From Microvirga makkahensis (GTDB lineage: Bacteria > Pseudomonadota > Alphaproteobacteria > Rhizobiales > Beijerinckiaceae), in contig NZ_WURB01000003.1 in NCBI RefSeq assembly GCF_009830105.1, forward strand, positions 124,001 through 188,000: a stretch of DNA of 64,000 nt, written 5' to 3'. The notes beneath the pieces are model-generated. The model saw nothing but the letters and a program-made list of their open reading frames with translations. It was not told where the DNA came from and searched no databases. Position 1 is the stretch's first letter, and every line of letters starts with the position of its first letter. This document shows positions 43,556 through 53,229 of this stretch, piece after piece. The position numbers and the translations under genes are program-made.

Positions 43556-46500
43556 TCACACCACGAAGAAGTGTTCGGCAGAGATTGTGGGAGGTGTAGT
43601 GCCGGCGATCTCGGCGAACTTCACGCGCTGACCCGTTCCCGACCCATTCGCGTCGTAGAAGATGTCACCCGTGGTCTGGTCGTAGATGATCCGGGTCTGA
43701 TCCGTGATCGTACCATCCAGCAGGGCAAAGGCACTGGAAGCCAGCGGCTGATTGATACTGCCCGTTCCGAGAGCCGTGAAGACCGACTGCTTCAGCCAAA
43801 TCCGGTCATTGTGCGCCAAATTGAAGTCGATGAGGTCCCAGTTCGTCGTCGACAGGCGCGTGTCGAACAGGAACACGTCGCTTCCCGTCCCGCCAGACAA
43901 CTGATCCCGACCCAGGCCTCCGCTCAGCGTGTCATCGCCGCCTCCGCCGTTGATCTGATCATTCCGGCTGCCTGTCTTGATATAGTCGGCGTTGGCGGTG
44001 CCGTTCACCCGCTCCAGGAGGCGGTTCTCCACGCCCAGCGTGATCGTCCGCTCCACGACATGGCCCTGCCCATCGTCCACCTGCACCGTGAACGAGAATT
44101 CCGGTGTCGACATCTGCTCGAAATCGATCTTGGTGTGGTCCTTCACAACGATTTCGTTGCCGTTGCGCAGGTCGATGCGGCCGCCGCCATCCGTCAACAG
44201 GGTGTAGGTGAGTTGATCTCCGTCCGCGTCCGTATCCTGAAGGAAACCGATCGTCAGGCCAGTCCCCAGATGTTCCAGAACGGAAACCACGCCACCTTGG
44301 AAGACAATATCGCCTGGTTCCTGGTTCCCACTCGGCACGTCATCGATGCGGATGGTGATGTTGGTCGGAGGCGACGCCCCATTCTGGTCGGAGACGATGA
44401 TCTGGTAATAGTCACGCTCCTCGCCGCCAGGGCCGACCTGGATCGCCTGGCTGTTGTTCACAACGATCTTGTTGCCTTCGATGCGGAATGCACTGTCGTC
44501 GCTTATCAGCGTTCCATTCGCAAAGGTGAACGAGATGGCGTCGCCTTCGGGGTCCTCCGCAAGGAGTTCCGCGACCTCGCTGCCTTCGTCGAGGGTTTCG
44601 GCGATGACGCCCCCCGTCATCATCTGAAGCGTCGGAGCCTCGTTCACGTTGGTGACGTAGACCTTGATCTCCTGCTCGGGCGAGGCCTGGTTGGCGCCAT
44701 CGGTGGCCACCACCCTCAGGCGGTAGAATTTGCCGTCCTGGTCCTCCTCGAGGCCGGTCCCCGGCAGGTCCACGATCGGGGCCTCGTAGTCGAGGGCCGT
44801 CAGCACCTTGATCTGCTTCGTGGTGTTGTCGATCTCGAAATGACCGGCCCCGTCGAATCCCGTGACGAAGGAATAGGTCAGCGCCGACGGATGCTCGTCG
44901 GTGGCGGTCAGGTCGCCCACCACGTCGCCCACCAGCAGATTCTCGGCCACCGTGTCGACAACGCCGCCGTCCAGACGAATGTCCGTCGGAGCCTGGTTGT
45001 TGCCGCCATCTCCCGCGATCGAATCCACAGTGACCTCCTGAATGGTCGATGCGTTGCCGGTGTCGGACAGGATGACGAAGAAGTGGGTGACTTCAGACGT
45101 ACCGTCAGGATCGTCGGGGCGCGACCTCGCGTGGAAGGTCAGGCCCTGGACGATGGCCGTCACCTCTCCGGCCGTGCCCGTCACCGTCACCAGGTTGCTA
45201 CCCGGCGTGTAGTCAAACGTCGCGCGCGGGAAATTCCCCATATCCGGCTGGTCGAACTCGCCCTGCCCAACCTCGAAGAAGATCTCGACCTTGACGAAGG
45301 TGTTCGGGTTGTCGTCCTCCTGGCCATCCTCTTCATCATAGAAGCTCAGATGCTGGAAAGGATCGACCGCCGCATCGTCGCCCACCGTCCAGTCCAGGCG
45401 GCCATTGGGGGCGACCGTGATGACGGGTGCCGTGTTCTCGGGATCCACGTCGCTGATATAGACCCTGATGGTCTGCGGTTCGGAGGTGAGATCGCCCGCG
45501 GTCGCGGTCACCTGAACCTCGTACCAGCGTTCTCCTGTCCCCTCGTCCCGGTGCGGAGCGGTCTCGTAGTCCAGCGGACCGCTGACCACGAGGAACCAAT
45601 CCGAGCCGATCTGCTCGATACTGAACGGAACGTTCGTATCCACCAGGTCGAAGCCAGTGATGGGATCGCCGTCAGGGTCGGCCGCACTCAAAGGATCACC
45701 GATAGACCAGTTCTGGCCGGTATTCTCGGGGACGTTGAAGATATCCTGAGAGGTCATGACCGGCGGATCGTCGCCCTGCACCGTCACAAGGTGCTCCTGC
45801 GACGACACGCGCTGGTTCTCATCGCCGTCCACATGCGCCACGATGGTGAAGCGATGCTCGGTGCCGACCTGATCCGCCGTCACGTCGGCGGCCAGGCGGA
45901 CCTTGCCATCCGCATCGATCGTGAAGAAGCCGTCATCGCTCGTGGTTCCCAGGGAGCCGTCCGACAGCAGGAACTTGAACACGTTGTTCTGGAACGCCGG
46001 GTTCGTATCCGGGTCGATCACATCTGCGTCCACGATCAGATCGCCCTGCTGTGCGCCCAGGCGAACTCTGGCAAGCTCGCCCACGACCACGGCCGTCGGC
46101 GCCTCGTTGACATCGTTGACGTAGACCCGGATTTCCACGGGCTCCGAATCCAAACCTTCGATGTCCCGCGAAACCACCTTGAGAAGGTAGTACCTGTTGC
46201 CGTTCCCGTCGTCAGTTGCGCCTTCGTAGTCGAGACCGCTCGGATCGGTCAGGGTGAGCTCGCCCGAACCATCCGGATTGGTGGACAGGGTGAACTTGTC
46301 GCGCAGCGCCTGGGGAACGTCCTCGTGGAACGCGTAGGTGATCCCCTGCTGCTCCGGATCCCAGGAATCGGAGAACAAGGCAATCTGCTGTCCGGTCGTG
46401 TTCTCGCCGATCGCGCCGCCGGCAATCTCGACATTCGGTGCGCTCGGCGCCTCGTTCACGTTGGTGACATTGATCGTCAATTCCTGCACGGCGCCGGGGC

Positions 46501-49500
46501 CGCTGCCGCTCACGGCCTGGACATAGATCTTATAGACACCGCCAACCGGAGCAGTCTCAAAGTCAAGAGGCCGCGTGGCGGTGATCAGCCCCGTGTTGGT
46601 ATCGATCGCGAAAAGGCCGTTGGCGTTCGCAGTTCCGTCGGAACGGTCGGGATCGAAGCGATAGGTGACGGGGCCTGGACCATCGTCGTCAACGGAGGTG
46701 ACCGCGGCGGAGAATGCCTCGTTCTCGTTGACGGTGATGACAGCGGTGCGGTTGCTCTGCCATGTCGGTGCCGTCGGCTGGTCGTCGACATCCGAGACGT
46801 TGATGGTCAGTTCCTGGACGGCGCTGTTGAGGCTGCCGTCCGTGGATCGAACGTAGATCCTGTAGACGCCACCCGACGATTCGAAATCGAGCGTCCTGCC
46901 CTGCGCGAGAGAAATGACGCCCGTATTCCGGTCGATCACGAACAGACCATTGGCGTCCGCCTCCGCGCCGCGGTCCGGATCGAACTCGTAGAGTGGCATC
47001 GTTCCATCCACATCCTCGGCCTGGACCGCGAAGGAGAATTCGCCATTCTCCTGAATTGGTTCCGGCAGGGTGGTCGATCCGTTGACCGCCCAGTACGGCA
47101 TGGTCGGCGCCTCATTGACGTTGCCGATCTCCACCAGGATCTCGCTGACGTCCGAGGTGAGGCCGCCATCGGCGACATCCGTCTCCTGGGCATAGACCTG
47201 AAGCCTGAAGTATTTTGCGCCGGTCTGATCGTCGATCACCACGCCCGGCGTGGATGCGGTCAGGGCCTCGAAGTCGACAGGCCTATTCAAGCGGATCTCG
47301 CCGATCTTCTCACCGTTGCTGTCGACCGTCGCAATCGAGAACAGCCCATTCAAACTGTCGACGAGCCGGTACTCGATAGGTCCGCCGTTCCCGTCGTCCG
47401 TCGACTTGACCGTGGCTGCTACCTGATTGGGATCCGTCGTGTTCTCGTTGATGAACGCCGCGCCCTGCAGGTCAGGTCTTGTGACGACAACGTTGGGACT
47501 GCCTTCGCCTTCATAGATGATGTTCTCGATATTCGCGAGCTTGCGGATATCGTAGTTCCTCACGCGGATGATCGCGGTGTCGGAACCTTCGGCCGTGGTG
47601 TTCTGCTCGATGGCATAATCGTTGCGGTCGTCGATGATGTAAGTATCATGGCCGAGCCCGCCGGTCATCGTATCGACCCCCGCACCGCCGTCAAGCGTAT
47701 CGTCGCCGATGTTGCCCGTCAGCCTGTTGCCGAGACCGTTGCCCGTGAGAGCGAGACCGATGCCGTCGTCGCGGGCGACATTGGCATGTTCGATGAAGTC
47801 GGCAAGAGTATACGACGTGGTGGCAAGGACCGTATCGACCCCGCTCGCATCCGTATCGGCAATGATCGTATCGCCGGGATTATCGATCCAGTAGGTATCG
47901 TCGCCGGAACCTTCATATATGGTGTCGTTGCCGCCACCGCCCCAGATCGTGTCGTTTCCTGTGCCGCCTTTGAGCGTGTCGTTCCCGCTGTTGCCCCATA
48001 GGATGTTATGGAGGCCGTTGCCCGTCAGGCTGATGCCAGCCCCGGTCTCCGCCTTGGCATGTTCGATGAATGGCAGGGTCGAAAGGTCGAGCGAGATGGT
48101 GGTATGGACCGTGTCCACGCCGCTGGCAGCCGGATCGACACCGTTGTCCAGGATAATGCGATCACCGGCATTGTCGATCCAGTAATGGTCGTCGCCGAGA
48201 TCCTCATACATGTCGTCGGCACCGCCGCCGCCATTGACCGTGTCGTCGCCTACGCCGCCGACAAGCACATCGTGCTCGATCGCGCCCCCACCATAAATGG
48301 AATCGTTGCCAGCGCCGCCGGCGAGCCAATCGCCTCCGGCTCCGCCGTCGATCGTGTCGTCACCGTCGTTGCCGAGGAGTTGGTTGCCCTGGCTGTTACC
48401 AATGAGCCTATCACCGAAGTTTGTCCCGGTGACATGCCACAGGCCAGACACATTATCGAGCCCGATGGTACCCTTCCGAATGCGTCCGGTTATCAGATCC
48501 GCATCGATGTTGTAGGTGGCATCGGAGTAGTCAATCAGGCCTCCTTCCGATCCCCCATCCACAGTGTCATTGCCGCCAGAGCCATAGAAGATGTCATAGC
48601 CTGATCCGCCATGCAGTTTGTCACTGCCTCCACCGCCGTAGAGGGTGTCATTGCCAGCATCTCCTTCCAACCACGATCCGCTATTTCCGGAAATCAAGCG
48701 GTCATTGCCTTCACCGCTGCTGACATGGGTCACGTTTCTGAGCGTATCGACCTCGCCTCCGCCGGTGACAGTGCCCGCTCCGAGATCCACGATGCGATCG
48801 GCTACCACGTCGGCTGAGGCGACTGCAGGCTCGTCTCCTGCACTCCCACCCGCACTTATGCTAAAGCCCAGAGAATACTGCACATTCGTGTAGACGACAT
48901 GACCACCTTCGAAGGTGTCGTTGCCCGTACCGCCGATCAGGATATCTTCGGAGCTGCCTTCGAGATAATCATTGCCGCTGCCACCGATCAGTGTGTCGAT
49001 AGCACCGGAATCCCAGGAACTGCCTGCAATGTTGGCGTAGAGACGATCAGCCCCCCCAGCGCCGAAAATCTTGTCCGCATGGGCACCACCTATGAGCGTG
49101 TCGCCTTGGAAGCCGCCATAGAAGCGGTCCGCGCCCTCCAAGCCCCAGATTTCCCACGCCTGGTTGCTTTCTTTCAAAAGAAAGATGTCGCGGGTAACAA
49201 CGCCATCACCTGCGTCGCGAGTGCCGATAACCTTCTCGATTGATCCAAAGTCTGCAGCGATGACGTCTATGTTGCCAGCGCCTGCCCGCACCTCATTGTC
49301 GTGGACGACAATAGTGCCTCCTGACCAGGATATGTTGTAGCCTATAGACATATTGAAGAGTAGTTGAAAGACCGTCGCCGGGTCTTCCTGGGAGTAATCG
49401 AGGGTGTCAAAACCATCGGCGCCATAGAATGTGTCACTTCCACCCATGCCGATGAGGGTGTCATTCCCGCTATCGCCGGAGACAATATCGCCGGCGTTGG

Positions 49501-50239
49501 AGCCGTAAATTGTGTCGTCTCCTTCATGCCCCTCCAATTGCCACTGGAAACCTGAGGGTGGAGGCTGGTTCCGGTAATCCATCAAGTCAGCTTCGGATGT
49601 TCCATGAATAACAAAGTTCACGGCCATCGTTCCGAAGCCGCCATCGTCCGTCGCCGTTGTCGTCCCCGCGACTGCGAGCGTCTCGCTAGAACCCGCATCC
49701 GTAGCAGCAGACCCAGGTGATGCGGCAGACTCCATCGCCGCCGCGAACCCGTTTGCGCTTGGAGCGTACGAAGCATGGCTCAGAGCGCCCTCTGCAACGA
49801 ATACCGCCGCGAGCGCCTCCACCGCGCGCGCGATGGCGGGCTTGGACGAGGCGTCGGCCAACTCCACCGTGACGACCGGGCTGACGGTCTCGCCGTGGAG
49901 GTCCAGGGCGCAGGCCTTCAGAACCGGCGCGCTGCCCTTCTCGCTCGCGGTCCACGCGGCGGCGATGCGTCCGTCATCCATCCGGGCCGCGCCGGCGAAA
50001 ACGGCGGAGCGGGCGTTTTCCTCCGCGATGAGGAAAGGCTTGTGACCCGGTTTGATGAAGCCGTCGGCATCGACGATCTGCCCGAGGATCTGCTTGACCG
50101 TCTTTCCGGCCTCACTCATGCGAGAGTGAACCAGCGCGGCGAGGAACGAACCGTCGTCCAGCGCCAGCAGTTCTGAACCGGGTGCAGATGTCATCTGAAC
50201 GAGAGGCTTGATCTCGCTCGGAGCAGTCGGCTTCGTCAT
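43556..50239 (-). CDS. Giant RTX / cadherin-repeat secreted protein
   Basis: The roughly 2,227-aa protein has a non-repetitive N-terminal domain (to about residue 210), a first long block of Ca2+-binding nonapeptides (about residues 220-940: GDDTIYGSNAGDIVSGDSGNDTL and many GGxGxD units), at least ten cadherin-like units with the marker DYE/DFE motif (for example GLDYEGATDDGNGNRYYLLKV), and a second short C-terminal RTX block (NDQINGGGGDDTLSGGLGRDQL) ending HFFVV. This suggests type I secretion to the surface and Ca2+-dependent folding. The ATG at 50239 has an AGGGGGA 5 bases upstream. The frame continues to 50311 but has no better site. It is probably a paralogue of the adjacent smaller RTX gene. 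Confidence 0.85.
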   Translation of the reverse strand: MTKPTAPSEIKPLVQMTSAPGSELLALDDGSFLAALVHSRMSEAGKTVKQILGQIVDADGFIKPGHKPFLIAEENARSAVFAGAARMDDGRIAAAWTASEKGSAPVLKACALDLHGETVSPVVTVELADASSKPAIARAVEALAAVFVAEGALSHASYAPSANGFAAAMESAASPGSAATDAGSSETLAVAGTTTATDDGGFGTMAVNFVIHGTSEADLMDYRNQPPPSGFQWQLEGHEGDDTIYGSNAGDIVSGDSGNDTLIGMGGSDTFYGADGFDTLDYSQEDPATVFQLLFNMSIGYNISWSGGTIVVHDNEVRAGAGNIDVIAADFGSIEKVIGTRDAGDGVVTRDIFLLKESNQAWEIWGLEGADRFYGGFQGDTLIGGAHADKIFGAGGADRLYANIAGSSWDSGAIDTLIGGSGNDYLEGSSEDILIGGTGNDTFEGGHVVYTNVQYSLGFSISAGGSAGDEPAVASADVVADRIVDLGAGTVTGGGEVDTLRNVTHVSSGEGNDRLISGNSGSWLEGDAGNDTLYGGGGSDKLHGGSGYDIFYGSGGNDTVDGGSEGGLIDYSDATYNIDADLITGRIRKGTIGLDNVSGLWHVTGTNFGDRLIGNSQGNQLLGNDGDDTIDGGAGGDWLAGGAGNDSIYGGGAIEHDVLVGGVGDDTVNGGGGADDMYEDLGDDHYWIDNAGDRIILDNGVDPAASGVDTVHTTISLDLSTLPFIEHAKAETGAGISLTGNGLHNILWGNSGNDTLKGGTGNDTIWGGGGNDTIYEGSGDDTYWIDNPGDTIIADTDASGVDTVLATTSYTLADFIEHANVARDDGIGLALTGNGLGNRLTGNIGDDTLDGGAGVDTMTGGLGHDTYIIDDRNDYAIEQNTTAEGSDTAIIRVRNYDIRKLANIENIIYEGEGSPNVVVTRPDLQGAAFINENTTDPNQVAATVKSTDDGNGGPIEYRLVDSLNGLFSIATVDSNGEKIGEIRLNRPVDFEALTASTPGVVIDDQTGAKYFRLQVYAQETDVADGGLTSDVSEILVEIGNVNEAPTMPYWAVNGSTTLPEPIQENGEFSFAVQAEDVDGTMPLYEFDPDRGAEADANGLFVIDRNTGVISLAQGRTLDFESSGGVYRIYVRSTDGSLNSAVQELTINVSDVDDQPTAPTWQSNRTAVITVNENEAFSAAVTSVDDDGPGPVTYRFDPDRSDGTANANGLFAIDTNTGLITATRPLDFETAPVGGVYKIYVQAVSGSGPGAVQELTINVTNVNEAPSAPNVEIAGGAIGENTTGQQIALFSDSWDPEQQGITYAFHEDVPQALRDKFTLSTNPDGSGELTLTDPSGLDYEGATDDGNGNRYYLLKVVSRDIEGLDSEPVEIRVYVNDVNEAPTAVVVGELARVRLGAQQGDLIVDADVIDPDTNPAFQNNVFKFLLSDGSLGTTSDDGFFTIDADGKVRLAADVTADQVGTEHRFTIVAHVDGDENQRVSSQEHLVTVQGDDPPVMTSQDIFNVPENTGQNWSIGDPLSAADPDGDPITGFDLVDTNVPFSIEQIGSDWFLVVSGPLDYETAPHRDEGTGERWYEVQVTATAGDLTSEPQTIRVYISDVDPENTAPVITVAPNGRLDWTVGDDAAVDPFQHLSFYDEEDGQEDDNPNTFVKVEIFFEVGQGEFDQPDMGNFPRATFDYTPGSNLVTVTGTAGEVTAIVQGLTFHARSRPDDPDGTSEVTHFFVILSDTGNASTIQEVTVDSIAGDGGNNQAPTDIRLDGGVVDTVAENLLVGDVVGDLTATDEHPSALTYSFVTGFDGAGHFEIDNTTKQIKVLTALDYEAPIVDLPGTGLEEDQDGKFYRLRVVATDGANQASPEQEIKVYVTNVNEAPTLQMMTGGVIAETLDEGSEVAELLAEDPEGDAISFTFANGTLISDDSAFRIEGNKIVVNNSQAIQVGPGGEERDYYQIIVSDQNGASPPTNITIRIDDVPSGNQEPGDIVFQGGVVSVLEHLGTGLTIGFLQDTDADGDQLTYTLLTDGGGRIDLRNGNEIVVKDHTKIDFEQMSTPEFSFTVQVDDGQGHVVERTITLGVENRLLERVNGTANADYIKTGSRNDQINGGGGDDTLSGGLGRDQLSGGTGSDVFLFDTRLSTTNWDLIDFNLAHNDRIWLKQSVFTALGTGSINQPLASSAFALLDGTITDQTRIIYDQTTGDIFYDANGSGTGQRVKFAEIAGTTPPTISAEHFFVV

Positions 50240-50848
50240 GGCTTCCCCCTGAATACGCGCTACGAAACGTTCCAACGTAACAATAGATAGCAGAATGACT
50301 TCGCTACGCAACGCCGTATCAGACTAGATCTGCGCCTACAGGTTGCTCCTGCCGCCAACTTGCCATCATTTCCCGCATGGGTTGCATTAATCGCGAGGCG
50401 GGGCGTTGTCCCGGAGAGCTGCGTTCTTCAGCGGTGAGGGCACTCCTCCTCCCAGGGTGCCGGCGGAACGATAAGGAATCCTCTGGTTCCACCCGCCCCG
50501 ATGTGGGGATCCGCATGCTTCGGTCGAGAGCGCGAGCAGGCTGCCATCTGCATTCCGACGGCAGTTTCGCAAGCTAAATTTGCATAGCCGCCAAGATACC
50601 CTGCAAACGGCTTGATGGCGTTCGACGCGCCGCTTGAATCGGACGATCGAATTCGGTTCTGCTTTTCTTCAGCGGTTGAGACTCAGGACGACGAACCGCA
50701 AGAACGAGGCGGGCCTGAGGTCTCTGGAAGACGGCGCACCATGGTGAGGAAAGCGTCTGAAGCCAGGTGAACGGATAACAGGCATCTGGTCACCCCCTTG
50801 TAGAACAGGAATCCCACCCCAGAGCCGCATGCCTTGGGTGGACTTGCA

Positions 50849-50863
50849 GAACACAGCGGGAAC
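50849..50863 (+). promoter_or_regulatory. Alphaproteobacterial SOS box (GAAC-N7-GAAC) upstream of lexA
   Basis: GAAC, seven bases, GAAC is the reverse complement of the alphaproteobacterial LexA box GTTC-N7-GTTC. It lies 61 bp upstream of the lexA ATG, as expected for autorepression. Confidence 0.8.
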
Positions 50864-50872
50864 AGCTAACCT

Positions 50873-50887
50873 GTTCTCGCTTTGTTT
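50873..50887 (+). promoter_or_regulatory. Second, one-mismatch SOS box upstream of lexA
   Basis: GTTC-N7-GTTT lies 9 bp downstream of the first box and 37 bp before the lexA start. It deviates at one base from GTTC-N7-GTTC, which suggests a weaker second LexA site, in inverted orientation to the first. Confidence 0.5.
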
Positions 50888-50924
50888 TCAGAATCGCTCC
50901 ACTTCGGAGCAGTAAGGGTCTGTC

Positions 50925-51629
50925 ATGCTCACGCGCAAGCAGCACGAATTGCTCCGCTTCATCCATGAGCGGCTGCGTGAAACCGGGGTTCCGCCGTCCT
51001 TCGATGAGATGAAGGATGCGCTCGACCTCAAGTCGAAATCGGGCATCCACCGTCTCATCACGGCGCTCGAGGAGCGCGGTTTCATCCGCCGCCTGCCGAA
51101 CCGCGCCCGCGCCCTCGAGGTGATCCGCCTGCCCGAAACCGTCGGCGCAGCCGCCGGCCAGCGCCGGTTCACCCCAAGCGTGGTCGAGGGAGGCCTCGCC
51201 GAGAAGAAGCCCGTGCCGCAGCCCGTGGCCGAGGAGCGGTATCGCGACAGCGCCTCGATTCCCGTCATGGGCCGGATCGCCGCCGGTACGCCGATCTCCG
51301 CGATCCAGAATCGCAGCCATTCCATTACCCTTTCGGGCGACTTCCTCTCCCAGGGCGATCACTTCGCCTTGGAAGTGCGTGGCGACTCGATGGTGGAAGC
51401 CGGCATCCTGGATGGCGATCTCGTGGTGATCCGCAGGCAGGACACGGCCAATACGGGCGACATCATCGTCGCCCTGATCGACGACGAGGAGGCGACCCTC
51501 AAGCGCTTCCGCCGCCGGGGCTCCTCCATCGCACTCGAAGCCGCGAACCAGGCCTACGAAACCCGCGTGCTCGGCCCCGACCGGGTGAAGATCCAGGGCA
51601 AGCTCGTCAGTCTGGTTCGCCGTTACTGA
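50925..51629 (+). CDS. lexA: SOS repressor LexA
   Basis: LexA represses DNA-damage genes until RecA promotes its self-cleavage. The 234-aa protein has an N-terminal winged helix ([22 protein letters not shown]), the Ala-Gly cleavage site in [10 protein letters not shown], the catalytic Ser in [17 protein letters not shown] and the catalytic Lys in EATLKRFRR. It is convergent with the comEC remnant, overlapping it by 23 bp. Confidence 0.97.
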   Translation: MLTRKQHELLRFIHERLRETGVPPSFDEMKDALDLKSKSGIHRLITALEERGFIRRLPNRARALEVIRLPETVGAAAGQRRFTPSVVEGGLAEKKPVPQPVAEERYRDSASIPVMGRIAAGTPISAIQNRSHSITLSGDFLSQGDHFALEVRGDSMVEAGILDGDLVVIRRQDTANTGDIIVALIDDEEATLKRFRRRGSSIALEAANQAYETRVLGPDRVKIQGKLVSLVRRY

Positions 51630-52989
51630 TCTCCTCTCCGGGCCAGTCCAGCTCGGAAACAGGCCGCGCCCCGCGCGGCCTGCTCTTTGCGGGAGAATCT
51701 GCGATCAGCGTCCCGCTCGCCCATGGCACGACCTCCCGTCCCTTCCTCACCGATCGGATCTCCGCCGCCTCGCCTCCCAGACCGATGGCCGTGGCACCGC
51801 GCTCGGCGAGAGCCCGCCGGTCGAGAACGACGGGAGCCTCGCAGGATGCAGGCGCTTCGAGCCGCGTGACGACGATAGCCGCGCGGCGGCAATCCTCCTC
51901 GAATCCGGCGAACTCCCGAACGAAAGCGACGGCGCGCTGCGCACCCGCTTCCACGACGCAGCCGAGCCTGTCGCATCGCGCCGCCTGCCTGAGGGAGGCA
52001 TCCCCGGCGCCGCGCCCGTCCCCGTCCGCCCGCAGCCATTGTTCGATGACGAAGCCGGACGGCTTTCCCACCAGCGTGAGGTCTCCGCGTGCGGCGCGGA
52101 TCGCGGCTCCCGCCCCGTCCCGGTCGACATAGATGTCGTAGCGCTGCGGTGCCGCGGCGAAAGCCAGCCCGGCGCCGGCCGGGACGAGCGCGAGCCATCG
52201 CAAGCGCGAGACCGGTATCGTCAGTGCGAGAAGTCCCGCGCTCAGCAAAGCTAATGCGCCGATCCCGGGGGCGGGCACGACAACCGTTGAGCCCTCGAAC
52301 GAGCTGACCCAAGCGGAAACCCCGAGCACATGCGCGACCGCAAACCCCATCAGCTTCCACACCGGCCCGTCGAGACCGAAGGGATAGGAGAGCACACCGA
52401 GTACGGCTGCGGGCATCACCACGAGAGACACCAGCGGGAGAGCGAGCGCATTGCCGACGAGGCCGTAGGGATTGAGGCTCTGGAAGTGATAGGCCGCGAA
52501 AGGAGCGGTGGCGAGACTCGCAACGAGCGTTGTTGCAACGACACCGCAGACGGCGCGAGCCGCCCAGGCGAAGGCCTTCCCGATCAAGGAGGCCGATGCC
52601 GTTTCCGATGAGCGCCACTGCATGAGCGGCACGAGAGCAATCATGGCCGCCACGGCCCCGAACGACATCTGGAAACTCGGCCCCAGCAGAGCCTCCGGCT
52701 CCCTGGCGAGCACGACGAGAGCGGCAATGGAAAGGTTGCGGATGCTGAGCGCCGGGCGATCCGCCAGCACCGCGCCGAACATCACCAGCGTCATCACGAG
52801 GGAGCGCTCCGTCGCTACGTCCGAGCCGGAGAAGATGCAATAAGCCGTGGCACCGATCATCGCGGCGATGGCGGCGATCTTCTTCACGGGCCAGAGCAGC
52901 GCGAGACTGGGACTGAGTGCAAGCAGCGCGCGTACGAGCCAGAAGAATGTGCCCGCTGCCAAAACCATGTGCAGGCCCGAGATGGAGAC
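51607..52989 (-). pseudogene. comEC: comEC, C-terminal fragment (interrupted by a mobile element)
   Basis: This is the downstream half of the competence channel protein ComEC/Rec2. The frame starts mid-motif (VSISGLHMVLAAGTFFWLV), passes through multiple membrane helices of the Competence domain and ends in a roughly 190-residue degenerate metallo-beta-lactamase-like tail with no HxHxDH motif. The element places an in-frame TAA at 52,996-52,998, three codons upstream of the V of HIVSISGLH. Only an internal ATG at 52968 could start translation. The matching N-terminal half is at 62,824-63,714. The fragment alone is unlikely to be functional. Confidence 0.9.
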
Positions 52990-52996
52990 AATGTCT

Positions 52997-53009
52997 TACC
53001 CGATAAATT
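52997..53009 (+). repeat. Left terminal inverted repeat (half of attP)
   Basis: TACCCGATAAATT on the plus strand is the exact reverse complement of 62,805-62,817. It lies 7 bp inside the crossover GT. In the rejoined element it forms one arm of a symmetric attP-like site. Confidence 0.85.
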
Positions 53010-53075
53010 TTCCTCGAAACCGGGTCGCCGAGGTGCAACTTTGGTTGAGGATGGCGTGACAAGGTAACGAAAACA

Positions 53076-53107
53076 AAGGCTCCGAAGACGGGAATCTTCG
53101 GAGCCTT
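53076..53107 (-). terminator. Strong terminator-like hairpin at the left end of the island
   Basis: A perfect 13-bp stem (AAGGCTCCGAAGA / TCTTCGGAGCCTT) with a 6-nt loop is followed on the minus strand by TTGTTTTCG. It would stop leftward transcription before it reaches the comEC remnant. The rest of 52,990-53,229 has no gene I can support. Confidence 0.75.
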
Positions 53108-53229
53108 GGGACCGCGAGGGTCGGTAGTACTAAGCGCACCCACCGTACCCAACAGATCGCGCCTGCTCAAGACGAATTTTCGTCAACGGCGGAGCTTTAC
53201 CTCGTCACGACCGTCCGGGTCGGTGAGAT

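Larger units (their letters stand above)
50240..50924. other. Divergent intergenic region between the RTX genes and lexA
   Basis: This 685-bp region should hold the leftward RTX promoter and the rightward lexA promoter. Two SOS boxes lie at its right end (separate entries). The reading frames of 60-65 codons here have no signature or ribosome site that I can support. No RNA gene was recognised. Confidence 0.6.

Noticed and set aside
43571..48001. A 1,476-codon open frame on the plus strand opposite the giant RTX gene
   Set aside because: It mirrors the repeats of the minus-strand gene, has no independent family signature or start signal, and is a codon-bias shadow in GC-rich repetitive DNA.
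47600..49600. Repeat tract considered as a CRISPR array or non-coding satellite
   Set aside because: The periodicity is coding (GGxGxD nonapeptides) and degenerate at the DNA level. There are no fixed repeats with unique spacers.
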